Positions 8,251 to 16,448 of a stretch of 64,000 nt of DNA are shown here, piece by piece. Numbering within the stretch: the first letter of the stretch is position 1; the number at the start of each line of letters is the position of its first letter. The DNA is taken from contig NZ_JAKMCM010000003.1 of NCBI RefSeq assembly GCF_022662015.1, positions 1 to 64,000 of the forward strand, given 5' to 3'. The notes beneath the pieces were generated by a model. That model was not told where the DNA came from. It saw only the letters and a program-made list of their open reading frames with translations, and did no database searches. The DNA comes from Aestuariivivens sediminicola. Lineage in GTDB: Bacteria; Bacteroidota; Bacteroidia; Flavobacteriales; Flavobacteriaceae. Both the position numbers and the translations under genes were made by a program.

Positions 8251-8304
8251 CACTAATTCGACGTACATCTTAATTTTTTTTAAATTTATTCTTTATAAAG
8301 GTCC

Positions 8305-8970
8305 ATGAAATCATTTCTTTTTTTAGTATTCATTTTTGGCTATAGCCTGTGTTTTTCTCAGGTACCGGAAGGTTTTGTAGATGCATCGAAGTACATTCCG
8401 AATTTAGAAATTGAATTACGATATTTTGGTTACAATAATTTCGTAGGCAGACCAATACATGGTTATGATGCGCACATTCTGTACCTGACAAAACCCACAG
8501 CAAAAGCTCTAAGAAAGGTTCAAAAGGAATTAGAACATGATGGGCTGTGCCTGAAAATCTATGATGGTTACAGACCGCAACGGGCCGTTAATATGTTCAT
8601 GACATGGGCACAGGAATTTAACGACACTTTGAAGAAAAACACATTTTATCCTCAGGTAAAAAAGAAAAATTTGTTTAAGGAGGGTTACATTGCCACGAAA
8701 TCGGGCCATAGTCGGGGTAGTACCGTAGATGTCACTGTTGTCGACCTTAAAACAGGTGAGCCGCTGGACATGGGAAGCCCTTACGATTTTTTCGGTCGAT
8801 CCTCCTGGATCGATTATGATCAATTAACGGAAGAGCAAAAATCTAACAGGCGGTTACTGCAAATGGTGATGTTACGGAATGGATTTAAAAATTATTCCAA
8901 AGAGTGGTGGCATTTTACCCTAAAGAATGAACCTTTTCCAAATACCTATTTTGATTTCATAATTAAATAA
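8305..8970 (+). CDS. D-alanyl-D-alanine dipeptidase (VanX/DdpX, peptidase M15D)
   Basis: A zinc dipeptidase that hydrolyses D-Ala-D-Ala, either for cell-wall turnover or to recover D-Ala. The 221-residue protein has a signal peptide (1-19) and all M15D landmarks: Arg90 in G-Y-R-P, the zinc ligands His135 and Asp142 in S-G-H-S-R-G-S-T-V-D, and the catalytic Glu200 and third zinc ligand His203 in E-W-W-H-F. There is no vanH/vanA or response regulator nearby, so it is probably a housekeeping periplasmic enzyme and not a glycopeptide-resistance gene. Single gene with its own terminator. Confidence 0.92.
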   Translation: MKSFLFLVFIFGYSLCFSQVPEGFVDASKYIPNLEIELRYFGYNNFVGRPIHGYDAHILYLTKPTAKALRKVQKELEHDGLCLKIYDGYRPQRAVNMFMTWAQEFNDTLKKNTFYPQVKKKNLFKEGYIATKSGHSRGSTVDVTVVDLKTGEPLDMGSPYDFFGRSSWIDYDQLTEEQKSNRRLLQMVMLRNGFKNYSKEWWHFTLKNEPFPNTYFDFIIK

Positions 8971-8974
8971 AAAA

Positions 8975-9009
8975 CCTGTTCTTCATAGTATTAGAGAAGA
9001 ACAGGATTA
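8975..9009 (+). terminator. Hairpin terminator
   Basis: A 10-bp perfect stem (8975-8984 / 8996-9005) with an 11-nt loop between the convergent dipeptidase and DUF6249 genes. The T tail is weak on the plus strand; an A run at 8967-8974 gives a T tail on the minus strand. Confidence 0.65.
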
Positions 9010-9031
9010 AAGTAATCTGATGACCTTTTGC

Positions 9032-9373
9032 TTAAGATTTGTCTAAATTCTTGGTCATATGGAACCCTATGAATAAGGCAATACCGGACATTAAGAATAT
9101 GGTGCCTGGTTCTGCAATGTTGTCATCCATACCGAGCATGACCAAAAGGCCAGCAATAAATACACCTGCACCTATACCCATAAGTAATAGGGCAATGTTT
9201 AGAATGAGCACCTTCCAAATGGGAGCAGTGCCTCTCTTTCCGCTCATAAAAATACTTGCATCCGCTCCTTTTTCTATTAGAGCAAGACGTTCTTTATTCC
9301 GTGTCGATAAATAAAGATAAACCATACCGAAAATAGCTAAGAAAAAGCTAATGGGAATTAATACTTCTACCAT
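9032..9373 (-). CDS. DUF6249-type small membrane protein
   Basis: A 113-residue protein with an N-terminal membrane helix (about 3-23), a cytosolic-type segment with R-N-K-E-R-L-A-L-I-E-K-G, and two further hydrophobic helices (about 53-80 and 92-107). The E-R-L-A-L-I-E-K-G motif and layout match DUF6249 proteins of Bacteroidota, whose function is unknown. Its upstream region carries TGTAACC-N16-CGTC, the same promoter-like element as the divergent ECF sigma gene, so it is a likely target of that sigma factor. Confidence 0.8.
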   Translation of the reverse strand: MVEVLIPISFFLAIFGMVYLYLSTRNKERLALIEKGADASIFMSGKRGTAPIWKVLILNIALLLMGIGAGVFIAGLLVMLGMDDNIAEPGTIFLMSGIALFIGFHMTKNLDKS

Positions 9374-9417
9374 AATTGTTTGTTTTTAATTGATTATTTT
9401 TAATGTGTTTATAAGCT

Positions 9418-9446
9418 TTGACGGCAGGTTTTGCTTTTAGGTTACA
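9418..9446 (-). promoter_or_regulatory. Predicted ECF promoter of the DUF6249 gene
   Basis: On the minus strand TGTAACC (9446-9440), a 16-nt spacer, then CGTCAA (9423-9418), about 45 nt before the DUF6249 ATG. The AAC / CGTC pair is the usual form of ECF sigma promoters. The element repeats that of the divergent sigma gene with identical spacing. Confidence 0.65.
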
Positions 9447-9470
9447 GAAATAGAAAAAAATATTCAAAAG

Positions 9471-9499
9471 TGTAACCTAAATTAAAAATTAGGCGTCTC
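9471..9499 (+). promoter_or_regulatory. Predicted autoregulated ECF promoter of the sigma gene
   Basis: TGTAACC (9471-9477), a 16-nt spacer, then CGTCTC (9494-9499), 10 nt before the sigma ATG, which implies a very short leader. The same element occurs divergently 24 bp to the left. Autoregulation is typical of ECF sigma genes. Confidence 0.65.
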
Positions 9500-9508
9500 A
9501 ATATTAAA

Positions 9509-10096
9509 ATGACCATCAACGACGATCAATATTATATTAATTTAATACTTGAAGGCGATTCGAATGCATTTAAAGTCATCGTTGACCGTTATAAGGATTT
9601 GGTCTATACCCTTACCCTAAGAATGATAAAAAACAGGGAAGAGGCAGAGGAGGTGGCACAGGATACTTTTATTAAAGTCTATAAGTCGTTAAAAAAGTTT
9701 AAAGGGGAGTCTAAATTTTCGACGTGGATATATAAAATTGCCTATCATTCAAGTTTGGACAGGATCAAGAAGAATAAAAAGTTTCAACGTAATGTTGCTA
9801 TTAATGAGTTTACAGAATTCGAGGTTAAAACCATTGATAATGCCTTGGACAGATTGGAAGAGGATGAAAGGAAGAAGGCCTTACAGGATTGTATTGCCTT
9901 ATTACCCAATGATGATGGGTTTTTACTGACCTTATTTTATTACGAAGAACTAAGTTTAGAGGAAATAGCGAAGATCGTGGGTTTAACCCCAAATAACGTA
10001 AAAGTAAAACTGTTTCGAAGTAGAAAAAAATTGGCTACCATCGTAAAGCATCATGTAGAACCGGAATTAATTAAAGATTATGAAAGAGGAAGTTAA
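9509..10096 (+). CDS. ECF-type RNA polymerase sigma factor
   Basis: A 195-residue sigma-70 family ECF factor. Sigma region 2 (about 24-90) contains the -10 recognition helix D-T-F-I-K-V-Y-K-S-L and the core-binding segment Y-K-D-L-V-Y-T-L; region 4 (about 130-180) has L-S-L-E-E-I-A-K-I-V-G-L-T-P-N-N-V-K as the helix-turn-helix. It directs polymerase to a small set of promoters, probably including its own and that of the divergent DUF6249 gene. It overlaps the next gene by 17 bp, which strongly suggests that the downstream membrane protein is its partner, most likely an anti-sigma factor. Confidence 0.92.
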   Translation: MTINDDQYYINLILEGDSNAFKVIVDRYKDLVYTLTLRMIKNREEAEEVAQDTFIKVYKSLKKFKGESKFSTWIYKIAYHSSLDRIKKNKKFQRNVAINEFTEFEVKTIDNALDRLEEDERKKALQDCIALLPNDDGFLLTLFYYEELSLEEIAKIVGLTPNNVKVKLFRSRKKLATIVKHHVEPELIKDYERGS

Positions 10097-10484
10097 CAAG
10101 GAATTAAATGAATTCATTAAAAAGATCGTAAAGGAGAGCCCAACGCAAAGCCCATCCTTTGATTTTACCGAGACCGTCATGTCAAGGATTACAAAATTGA
10201 ACGAGAGTAAAGTAACGGTCTACAGGCCCTTAATATCCAAATTGATCTGGGTTTTTGTTGTCATTTTGTTTTTATCCCTCCTGATATATGCTTTGCTTTT
10301 CGGAAACGAAACGGAATCTTTGGGTTGGTTCGATACATTGAACTATGGTTTTATTGCCGATTCTTTTTCAGGTTTAGAGATATCTAAAACCACCCTGTAT
10401 GGAATTACATTTTTTACGGTAATGCTGTGCCTTCAAATCCCTTTATTAAAGCAACATTTCGATAAACATCTTGCAGCGAACTAA
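10080..10484 (+). CDS. Membrane protein, probable anti-sigma partner
   Basis: A 134-residue protein with a soluble N-terminal helical part (about 1-48) and two membrane helices (about 53-71 and 104-121). It has no zinc-binding anti-sigma H-x3-C-x2-C motif, so it would be an atypical anti-sigma factor if it is one. The call rests on layout: it starts inside the 3' end of the ECF sigma gene (17-bp overlap) and has a cytosolic N-terminus followed by membrane anchors. Its stop overlaps the stop of the convergent cupin gene by 3 bases. Confidence 0.6.
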   Translation: MKEEVNKELNEFIKKIVKESPTQSPSFDFTETVMSRITKLNESKVTVYRPLISKLIWVFVVILFLSLLIYALLFGNETESLGWFDTLNYGFIADSFSGLEISKTTLYGITFFTVMLCLQIPLLKQHFDKHLAAN

Positions 10485-10984
10485 TCCCTGGTCAGACGTT
10501 CTATAATGTTTCTATGCTGTGGGAATTTTGAACACAAATTCTCCTTATCTGCCAATTCAAAATCTCTGAAATCGAATCCGGGAGATACGGTGCACCCTAC
10601 CAGCGTGTGGGCATTGTCATTTAAAACTTCGGCGGCAAACCAACTTCTGGCCGTAACAGTATACTGGGGTACCTCAGCTTCCTCTAAATGATTCCCAATG
10701 ATGACCATGGAATAAACCCCCTCAGGTGAAATAATATGTAGCTTTAATGGCGATCCTTTATAAAAATGCCAGATTTCGTCTTGTTTAATTCGATGTAATG
10801 CCGAAAAGTTATCTGAAGTGAGTAGAAAGTAAATAGCAGTCGAATAATGACGCATACCCTCTATATCGTTATCTAAATTATCCTCGGTAATTAAGCCTTC
10901 GCTTCTGTAAGTCTCTTTGTAAAAACCACCTTCCGGATGGGGTTGTAATTTAAGTTGTTTGACGATATGATCAAGTTCTGTCAT
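10481..10984 (-). CDS. Cupin protein, DUF985 (Cupin_5) family
   Basis: A 167-residue single-domain cupin. It carries the family hallmark start L-x-P-H-P-E-G-G-x-Y-x-E-T-Y-R, then S-A-L-H-R-I-K-Q-D-E-I-W-H-F-Y (putative metal ligands) and the C-terminal G-C-T-V-S-P-G-F-D-F-R-D-F-E-L. Members have a double-stranded beta-helix fold; a few are linked to sugar-nucleotide chemistry, but no general reaction is established. It overlaps the upstream MOSC gene by 4 bp, so the two are co-transcribed and probably translationally coupled. Confidence 0.88.
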   Translation of the reverse strand: MTELDHIVKQLKLQPHPEGGFYKETYRSEGLITEDNLDNDIEGMRHYSTAIYFLLTSDNFSALHRIKQDEIWHFYKGSPLKLHIISPEGVYSMVIIGNHLEEAEVPQYTVTARSWFAAEVLNDNAHTLVGCTVSPGFDFRDFELADKENLCSKFPQHRNIIERLTRD

Positions 10985-11616
10985 TTTAAATAGGCTTTAA
11001 GCTTATCCCGTTTTTTTTGTGGCAGCGCATCGAGATGCTGGGCTAATTCAATATGGTTTCTATCTTTATTTTTGGCAAATAGCAAACGATTAAAATCAAA
11101 TATGCTTAATCTATGTTCTGCCTGCTCCACTAAATTAAATACATCACCAATACTGACATAGCCCGCTTTTAAAACACGGATATAGGTCCCTGAATATCCA
11201 TGGTCAATAAATTGTTTAATAATCAATTGATTACCGAACCGAATGCCAAGTTTATAGCAGGGCTCTCGAGGTTGCGTTATCTGCACCAAGGCACCGCCCA
11301 CTTTATAGATGTCACCGATAAATAGCCTGGTCTCGTCCAAACCTTCAACGGTTAAATTTTCACCAAACATGCCCCATTGCCATTGCAACTGCGGATATAA
11401 GGCTTTCCAATAGGGATACTGATCTGCCGGATACATATAACAGGCCTTAAATTCGCCTCCGTGGTACCTTCTATCGGTGACTTCATCTCCTTTGACGTCA
11501 TTTTTTCCGAGGAAAATAGGTGCTTCGGTAGGCGCTTTATAAATCCCGGTAGTCTCTTGTTTGCCGTTCCAAATTATGGTTCTAGATTTGGCGATATTGG
11601 TTGAAATAATTTTCAT
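10981..11616 (-). CDS. MOSC domain protein (YiiM-like)
   Basis: A 211-residue protein with a MOSC fold, related to E. coli YiiM. It shows the N-terminal beta segment, D-R-R-Y-H-G-G near residue 50, G-E-N-L-T-V-E-G near 85, and the conserved R-E-P-C-Y-K-L cysteine near 140 that would bind a molybdenum cofactor. YiiM-type proteins reduce N-hydroxylated compounds; the substrate here is not predictable. The C-terminal 45 residues form a YiiM C-terminal helical domain. First gene of a two-gene unit with the cupin gene. Confidence 0.88.
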   Translation of the reverse strand: MKIISTNIAKSRTIIWNGKQETTGIYKAPTEAPIFLGKNDVKGDEVTDRRYHGGEFKACYMYPADQYPYWKALYPQLQWQWGMFGENLTVEGLDETRLFIGDIYKVGGALVQITQPREPCYKLGIRFGNQLIIKQFIDHGYSGTYIRVLKAGYVSIGDVFNLVEQAEHRLSIFDFNRLLFAKNKDRNHIELAQHLDALPQKKRDKLKAYLK

Positions 11617-11670
11617 GTGACTTTGAATGCTTCAAAACGAAGATACCTAATTTTCAAAAAAGGCAATAAA

Positions 11671-11700
11671 AAAACCACTTTATAAACATAAAGTGGTTTT
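11671..11700 (-). terminator. Rho-independent terminator
   Basis: A 13-bp perfect stem (11671-11683 / 11688-11700) with a 4-nt AAAC loop and flanking A/T runs, just downstream of the leftward FadL-type gene. Confidence 0.85.
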
Positions 11701-11726
11701 CGATTTCATTTATCTAAATGAGGAAA

Positions 11727-13058
11727 TTAATTGCTTGTTGCTTCACTTTTCTTATTGAAGACATATTTAAATCCTAGCATGACCAAATCCGTTGTCATGT
11801 CATAAGAGACATCACTGCCCGGGATGGCACCATAAGGAGGGGAGTTCTGGATGAACATAGGGTTTAATATTTGCCCGGATGTTTTCCCGCTGCTTGATCC
11901 GTGATGGTACATGGCATTTAGTTCAAATTTCTGACTAATTTCATAGGTTAGCCCGAATTGAAATGCATTTTTTATAATGGCAGTGGCGGGAATATTAAAG
12001 AAAGCCACGTCTTCCGCTATCGGATTGTCACTATAGGTATATCCAAAGCGTATCGGCAATCTATTAATTCCTTTATATTGTACACCTGCGGAAAGTATGT
12101 TAATGTTTTTCCATCCAAAACCACTTACTGAAAAGGTCTGAGTCCAACCTGTTTTTTTAAACCCATCCGTATTTTCATAATCCACTATTCTATAATCTAA
12201 TGCGAGATCGAAATCAGATTTGGAATAGCCCAGGCCTACGGAGTAAATGGCAGGGTAATCCATGTTAAAGCTGTTAGCACCTGTTGAATTGTCTAAATAG
12301 GTGTTTTCAAATTCAAAATCTTCAAAAGATTGTGTTGATTTATAGGAAACCCCTGCTTTAAAACCTGTTTTGGAATCATAGAACAGACCAATTTGTGCGC
12401 CAAAACCGGTACTGTTCACTTTATTCGTTGAGGGGTAACCGGCTTGATTCGGATTGGCTGTTGGGTTTGGCATGAGCTCTAAACTGGCAAAATTAAGGGT
12501 TGGTTCTATCCCAATAGAAAAGTTATCGGATAAGGCGTAGGCCCAGGTAAAGCCTATTTGTAGCAACATATAATCCGATTCTATTCTGCCAAAACCGCCC
12601 ATATTTTGGGGCATGTTTATTGGATTAGACATGCTTTCAGGGAAGGTAACACCAAAACCACTTATACCAAATGCAGACAATCCAAAGGTATGCCTGCTGT
12701 TTTCTTTTCCAAATACCAAAGCCAGGGCAGGCATCGGGGAATTACCTCTGTCATCATTTGTTACACCCGAATAGATATTTCCTGTCGGTTGTCCATTTGT
12801 GTCAAATTCCGGGATTGTGGAATAAAGGGTCGGGGATGACATGAATATTCCAAGATCAAAATTTAGAATGGTTTCATTAAAGGTCGAAATTGAGGCTGGG
12901 TTCCATTGCAGCGCCCCGGAGATATCCAGTGGTTGACCAGTAGCGGCACCACCCATAGACATATTAACCGATCCTACACCTTGTAAAATATGTCCCGCCT
13001 GGGCTATTGCTGAAATGGAAAATAGAAATAAGCCTAGATTAAATATAGCTTTTCTCAT
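11727..13058 (-). CDS. Outer membrane transport protein, OmpP1/FadL/TodX family
   Basis: A 443-residue beta-barrel that transports hydrophobic compounds such as long-chain fatty acids or aromatics across the outer membrane. The signal peptide is residues 1-19 (ending A-I-A-Q). The N-terminal hatch region shows S-V-N-M-S-M-G-G-A-A-T-G and A-L-Q-W-N-P-A-S-I, classic for the family. Repeated amphipathic strands follow, ending in a strand V-M-L-G-F-K-Y-V-F. Monocistronic, with terminators on both sides. Confidence 0.9.
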   Translation of the reverse strand: MRKAIFNLGLFLFSISAIAQAGHILQGVGSVNMSMGGAATGQPLDISGALQWNPASISTFNETILNFDLGIFMSSPTLYSTIPEFDTNGQPTGNIYSGVTNDDRGNSPMPALALVFGKENSRHTFGLSAFGISGFGVTFPESMSNPINMPQNMGGFGRIESDYMLLQIGFTWAYALSDNFSIGIEPTLNFASLELMPNPTANPNQAGYPSTNKVNSTGFGAQIGLFYDSKTGFKAGVSYKSTQSFEDFEFENTYLDNSTGANSFNMDYPAIYSVGLGYSKSDFDLALDYRIVDYENTDGFKKTGWTQTFSVSGFGWKNINILSAGVQYKGINRLPIRFGYTYSDNPIAEDVAFFNIPATAIIKNAFQFGLTYEISQKFELNAMYHHGSSSGKTSGQILNPMFIQNSPPYGAIPGSDVSYDMTTDLVMLGFKYVFNKKSEATSN

Positions 13059-13164
13059 GATACATATTGATTAAAAAATTATTTGAATTGATATGAAATT
13101 TAGAAATGTAAAATTAGATCTCACAATCACAATTAAACAGAACATTTATCATGTTATTCCAATA

Positions 13165-13197
13165 AAAAACCACTTTGTAAATAACAAAGTGGTTTTT
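13165..13197 (-). terminator. Rho-independent terminator
   Basis: A 14-bp stem (13165-13178 / 13184-13197) with a 5-nt loop and A/T flanks, just downstream of leftward htpG. Its stem sequence is close to that of the hairpin at 11671. Confidence 0.85.
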
Positions 13198-13237
13198 TCA
13201 TAATGTTTGTTAGAATATGAACTATTAGATAGTCTAA

Positions 13238-15148
13238 TTACTTTATCATATCATAGCTGCGTTTAATAAAGTTGGTCAATTCTTCTCCTTTAAGAAGTCC
13301 CTGAGACAAACGTGCCAGATCCAAACTTTGATTGATTAAACGTTCTTGTTTTTTCCTTGTTTTGGTGTTTAAAATATCACTTACCAGTTCATGATTGGTA
13401 TTGACTACCAAATTGTACATTTCGGGCATATTACCCATACCAAACATACCGCCACCACCGGTTTGCTGCATTTCTTTCATACGGCGCATAAATTCCGGTT
13501 GGGTGATAATAAATGGAGAGGCATTACTGTCCATTGCTTCCAACTGGACCATAAATTTCTCGGATGGAATCACCTCCTTCAGCAATTCGTCCAAGGTTTT
13601 CTTTTGATCCTCATCCAATTTGGAAATAATGGTGTCGTCCTTTTTGATCAAATTATCAATATGGTCGGCATCCACTCGAGCGAAAGAGATCTTCTCTTTT
13701 GAGGTTTCCAATTTTTGCATCAAATGCGATACAATTGGAGAATCCAGCAACAGGACTTCATAACCTTTTGCTTTGGCTGCTTCAATATAGCTGTGTTGCG
13801 CTTCTTTATCGGCGGCGTAGAGAATGATCAATTTATCATCTTTGTCCGTCTGATTGGCCTTAATTTTATTGTACAGCTCTTCATAGGTGTAGTACGTTCC
13901 ATCAACCGTTGGATAAAGGGCAAACGCATCCGCCTTTTCAAAGAATTTCTCTTCGGAGAGCATACCGTATTCGATCACAATTTTTATATCATCCCATTTC
14001 TTTTCAAAATCTTCGCGGTTGGTATTGAAAAGGGATTTTAATTTATCGGCTACTTTTCGCGTGATGTAAGAGGAGATTTTTTTAACTGCACCGTCGGCCT
14101 GCAAATAAGAACGCGATACGTTCAGTGGAATATCAGGTGAATCGATCACCCCTCGAAGCATGGTTAAAAATTCAGGAACAATACCTTCCACGTTATCCGT
14201 TACAAAGACCTGATTCTGATAGAGCTGAATGCGGTCCTTCTGAATGTTTAAATCATTGGTCATTTTTGGGAAATACAATATCCCAGTTAGGTTAAACGGA
14301 TAATCTACATTCAAATGAATGTGGAACAAAGGTTCTTCAAACTGCATGGGGTACAACTCGCGGTAGAAGTTTTTATAATCTTCATCCGTGAGATCCGTCG
14401 GTTGTTTTGTCCATGCCGGATTCGGATTATTAACAATATTATCTACGGTTATTTTTTTATGGGGTTCGGTCGTTTCCTTGCCATCCTTATCCGTTATTGT
14501 TTTTGGTTTGAAGTCCGGATCGTTAATCTCCTTGGTTCCAAACTTAATTGGAATCGGCATGAACTTATTATATTTCAACAATAATTCACGGATGCGCGAT
14601 TCTTCTAAAAACTCCTTATCATCATCCATGATATGAAGGATAATTTCCGTTCCTCTTTCAGTCTTGTCATGAGGTTCCAGAGTAAATTCAGGCGAACCGT
14701 CACAAACCCAATGCGCAGCCGGTTCATCCTTGTACGATTTCGTAATAATTTCAACTTTGTTGGCCACCATAAAAGACGAGTAGAAACCAAGCCCGAAGTG
14801 CCCTATGATACCGGTATCCTTGGCCGAATCTTTATATTTGTCCAAAAACTCTTCTGCCCCTGAAAAGGCAACTTCATTGATGTATTTTTTAACTTCTTCT
14901 GCTGTCATTCCAAGGCCCTGGTCGATGATATGCAGCTTTTTTCCTTTTTTATCAATTTTAACCTCAATTTTAGGCTCACCATATTCAATTTTTGCATCGC
15001 CTACATTGGCAAGGTGTTTTAGTTTTAAGGTCGCATCAGTGGCGTTACTGATAAGTTCACGTAAGAAGATTTCGTGATCGCTGTATAAGAATTTTTTAAT
15101 GAGCGGGAAAATGTTTTCTACCGATACATTAATATTTCCTTTTGTCAT
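13238..15148 (-). CDS. htpG: Molecular chaperone HtpG (Hsp90)
   Basis: An ATP-dependent cytosolic chaperone of 636 residues. The GHKL ATPase motifs are all present: E-L-I-S-N-A-T-D-A (motif I), D-Q-G-L-G-M (motif II) and G-H-F-G-L-G-F-Y-S (motif III), followed by the middle domain with N-V-S-R-S-Y-L-Q and a C-terminal dimerisation domain. A glycine-rich insert G-G-G-G-M-F-G-M-G is near residue 565. The upstream region holds three ACTGACA/TGTCAGT elements and a possible -24/-12 promoter, suggesting dedicated stress control. Divergent from the ketosynthase gene. Confidence 0.97.
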   Translation of the reverse strand: MTKGNINVSVENIFPLIKKFLYSDHEIFLRELISNATDATLKLKHLANVGDAKIEYGEPKIEVKIDKKGKKLHIIDQGLGMTAEEVKKYINEVAFSGAEEFLDKYKDSAKDTGIIGHFGLGFYSSFMVANKVEIITKSYKDEPAAHWVCDGSPEFTLEPHDKTERGTEIILHIMDDDKEFLEESRIRELLLKYNKFMPIPIKFGTKEINDPDFKPKTITDKDGKETTEPHKKITVDNIVNNPNPAWTKQPTDLTDEDYKNFYRELYPMQFEEPLFHIHLNVDYPFNLTGILYFPKMTNDLNIQKDRIQLYQNQVFVTDNVEGIVPEFLTMLRGVIDSPDIPLNVSRSYLQADGAVKKISSYITRKVADKLKSLFNTNREDFEKKWDDIKIVIEYGMLSEEKFFEKADAFALYPTVDGTYYTYEELYNKIKANQTDKDDKLIILYAADKEAQHSYIEAAKAKGYEVLLLDSPIVSHLMQKLETSKEKISFARVDADHIDNLIKKDDTIISKLDEDQKKTLDELLKEVIPSEKFMVQLEAMDSNASPFIITQPEFMRRMKEMQQTGGGGMFGMGNMPEMYNLVVNTNHELVSDILNTKTRKKQERLINQSLDLARLSQGLLKGEELTNFIKRSYDMIK

Positions 15149-15170
15149 GATATTTATTTTATAGGTTAAA

Positions 15171-15275
15171 TGTCAGTCCTGATTTTGAACAATGCGAACT
15201 GACAAAATTAAATTTATCTCGTGCTTACCCATGAGTCAAAAAAAATACCAATCCGGCAAATGTGACAAACTGACA
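15171..15275 (-). promoter_or_regulatory. htpG regulatory region: ACTGACA elements and possible sigma-54-like promoter
   Basis: ACTGACA occurs at 15198-15204 and 15269-15275, and its complement TGTCAGT at 15171-15177. On the minus strand ATTGGTA plus eight T and GA (15252-15236) has GG-N10-GA, close to the -24/-12 sigma-54 pattern GG-N10-GC. It would start transcription about 77 nt before the htpG ATG. The elements are seen directly; their role in stress induction is inference. Confidence 0.4.
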
Positions 15276-15370
15276 TTATTTTTACATGCAGTAGGAGAAA
15301 TGTTGAACTTTCAAATTGTTATTGGAATTTAAACGCAGTTATCGTAATTTGTAATACTAAACAATAAGCT

Positions 15371-16378
15371 ATGTACAATTCGAAAATAATTGGCTTGGGT
15401 AAGTATGTTCCGGACCATGTCGTGACCAATGATGACTTATCTAAAATGATGGATACCAGTGATGAATGGATTCAGGAACGCACAGGTATAATAGAACGCC
15501 GTTGGATTAAAGAGGGTAGTGAGGATACGTCGGCCGTTATGGGGGCAAAAGCCGCCAGAATTGCGATAGAGCGATCGGGTGTGACAAAAGATGACATCGA
15601 TTTCATTGTATTTGCAACATTGAGTCCCGACTATTATTTTCCAGGCTGCGGTGTTCAAATTCAAGATTTACTCGATGTGCCCACGGTGGGAGCCCTGGAT
15701 GTAAGAAATCAATGCTCCGGATTTGTATATGCCGTGGCAGTTGCCGACCAGTTTATTAAAACAGGAATGTATAAGAATGTTCTCGTGATAGGCGCAGAAT
15801 ATCACTCTGGGGGATTAGAAAAAACAACACGAGGACGAGGAGTAACGGTTATTTTCGGTGATGGGGCAGGAGCTGCCGTGTTAAGCCGAACTGAAGATCG
15901 CACCAGAGGTATCCTGTCTTCACATTTGCATTCTGAAGGGAAATATGCCGAAGAGTTGATGGTCGCCGGACCGAGTATTAAACATTGGGTTCCAGAAATT
16001 TTGGAGGCTAACGATCCTAACGACACGTCATATTATCCATACATGAATGGGACATTTGTATTTAAACATGCCGTAGTTCGTTTTAGTGAAGCAATTGTTG
16101 AAGGTCTCGAAGCCAATAATTTAAAGAAAGAGGACATAGACATGTTGATTCCGCATCAGGCCAATCTGAGAATTTCTCAATTTATTCAAAAGAAATTCCG
16201 ATTACGAGATGATCAGGTGTATAATAATATTCAAAAATATGGGAATACTACAGCCGCTTCCGTTATTATAGCCCTCACTGAAGCCTGGGAGGAAGGAAAG
16301 ATAAACGAGGGTGATAACGTTGTATTGGCAGCCTTTGGAAGCGGATTTACCTGGGGTAGTGTTATTATCAAATGGTAA
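15371..16378 (+). CDS. Beta-ketoacyl-ACP synthase III family protein
   Basis: A 335-residue FabH-like thiolase-fold condensing enzyme. The full Cys-His-Asn triad is present: Cys115 in N-Q-C-S-G, His262 in I-P-H-Q-A-N and Asn292 in Y-G-N-T-T. It condenses an acyl-CoA starter with malonyl-ACP to begin fatty-acid synthesis, or performs a related condensation. The insertion around residues 145-157 and the Y-P-Y-M-N-G-T segment resemble the second FabH-like group of Bacteroidota, so it may not be the primary FabH. It is transcribed alone, divergent from htpG, with a strong terminator after it. Confidence 0.88.
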   Translation: MYNSKIIGLGKYVPDHVVTNDDLSKMMDTSDEWIQERTGIIERRWIKEGSEDTSAVMGAKAARIAIERSGVTKDDIDFIVFATLSPDYYFPGCGVQIQDLLDVPTVGALDVRNQCSGFVYAVAVADQFIKTGMYKNVLVIGAEYHSGGLEKTTRGRGVTVIFGDGAGAAVLSRTEDRTRGILSSHLHSEGKYAEELMVAGPSIKHWVPEILEANDPNDTSYYPYMNGTFVFKHAVVRFSEAIVEGLEANNLKKEDIDMLIPHQANLRISQFIQKKFRLRDDQVYNNIQKYGNTTAASVIIALTEAWEEGKINEGDNVVLAAFGSGFTWGSVIIKW

Positions 16379-16390
16379 GGAAACGAATTA

Positions 16391-16420
16391 AAAAACCCGA
16401 AATTTTCATTTCGGGTTTTT
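16391..16420 (+). terminator. Rho-independent terminator
   Basis: A 13-bp perfect stem (16391-16403 / 16408-16420) with a TTTC loop and a T run, 13 bp after the ketosynthase stop codon. Confidence 0.88.
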
Positions 16421-16448
16421 ATAGCTATTAATCAACTCCAACTAACAC

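Larger units (their letters stand above)
7871..8304. other. AT-rich intergenic region with repeated TTTTATCGATTA sites
   Basis: 434 bp between the divergent hydrolase and dipeptidase genes, with no open frame of note. It contains TTTTATCGATTA twice, at 7999-8010 and 8050-8061, 51 bp apart, which is close to five helical turns. A terminator hairpin follows at 8220. The spaced identical sites could be operators. Confidence 0.5.

Noticed and set aside
8305-8970. Vancomycin-resistance (vanX) cluster
   Set aside because: No ligase, dehydrogenase or VanRS genes adjoin; the enzyme has its own promoter region and terminator and is probably housekeeping.
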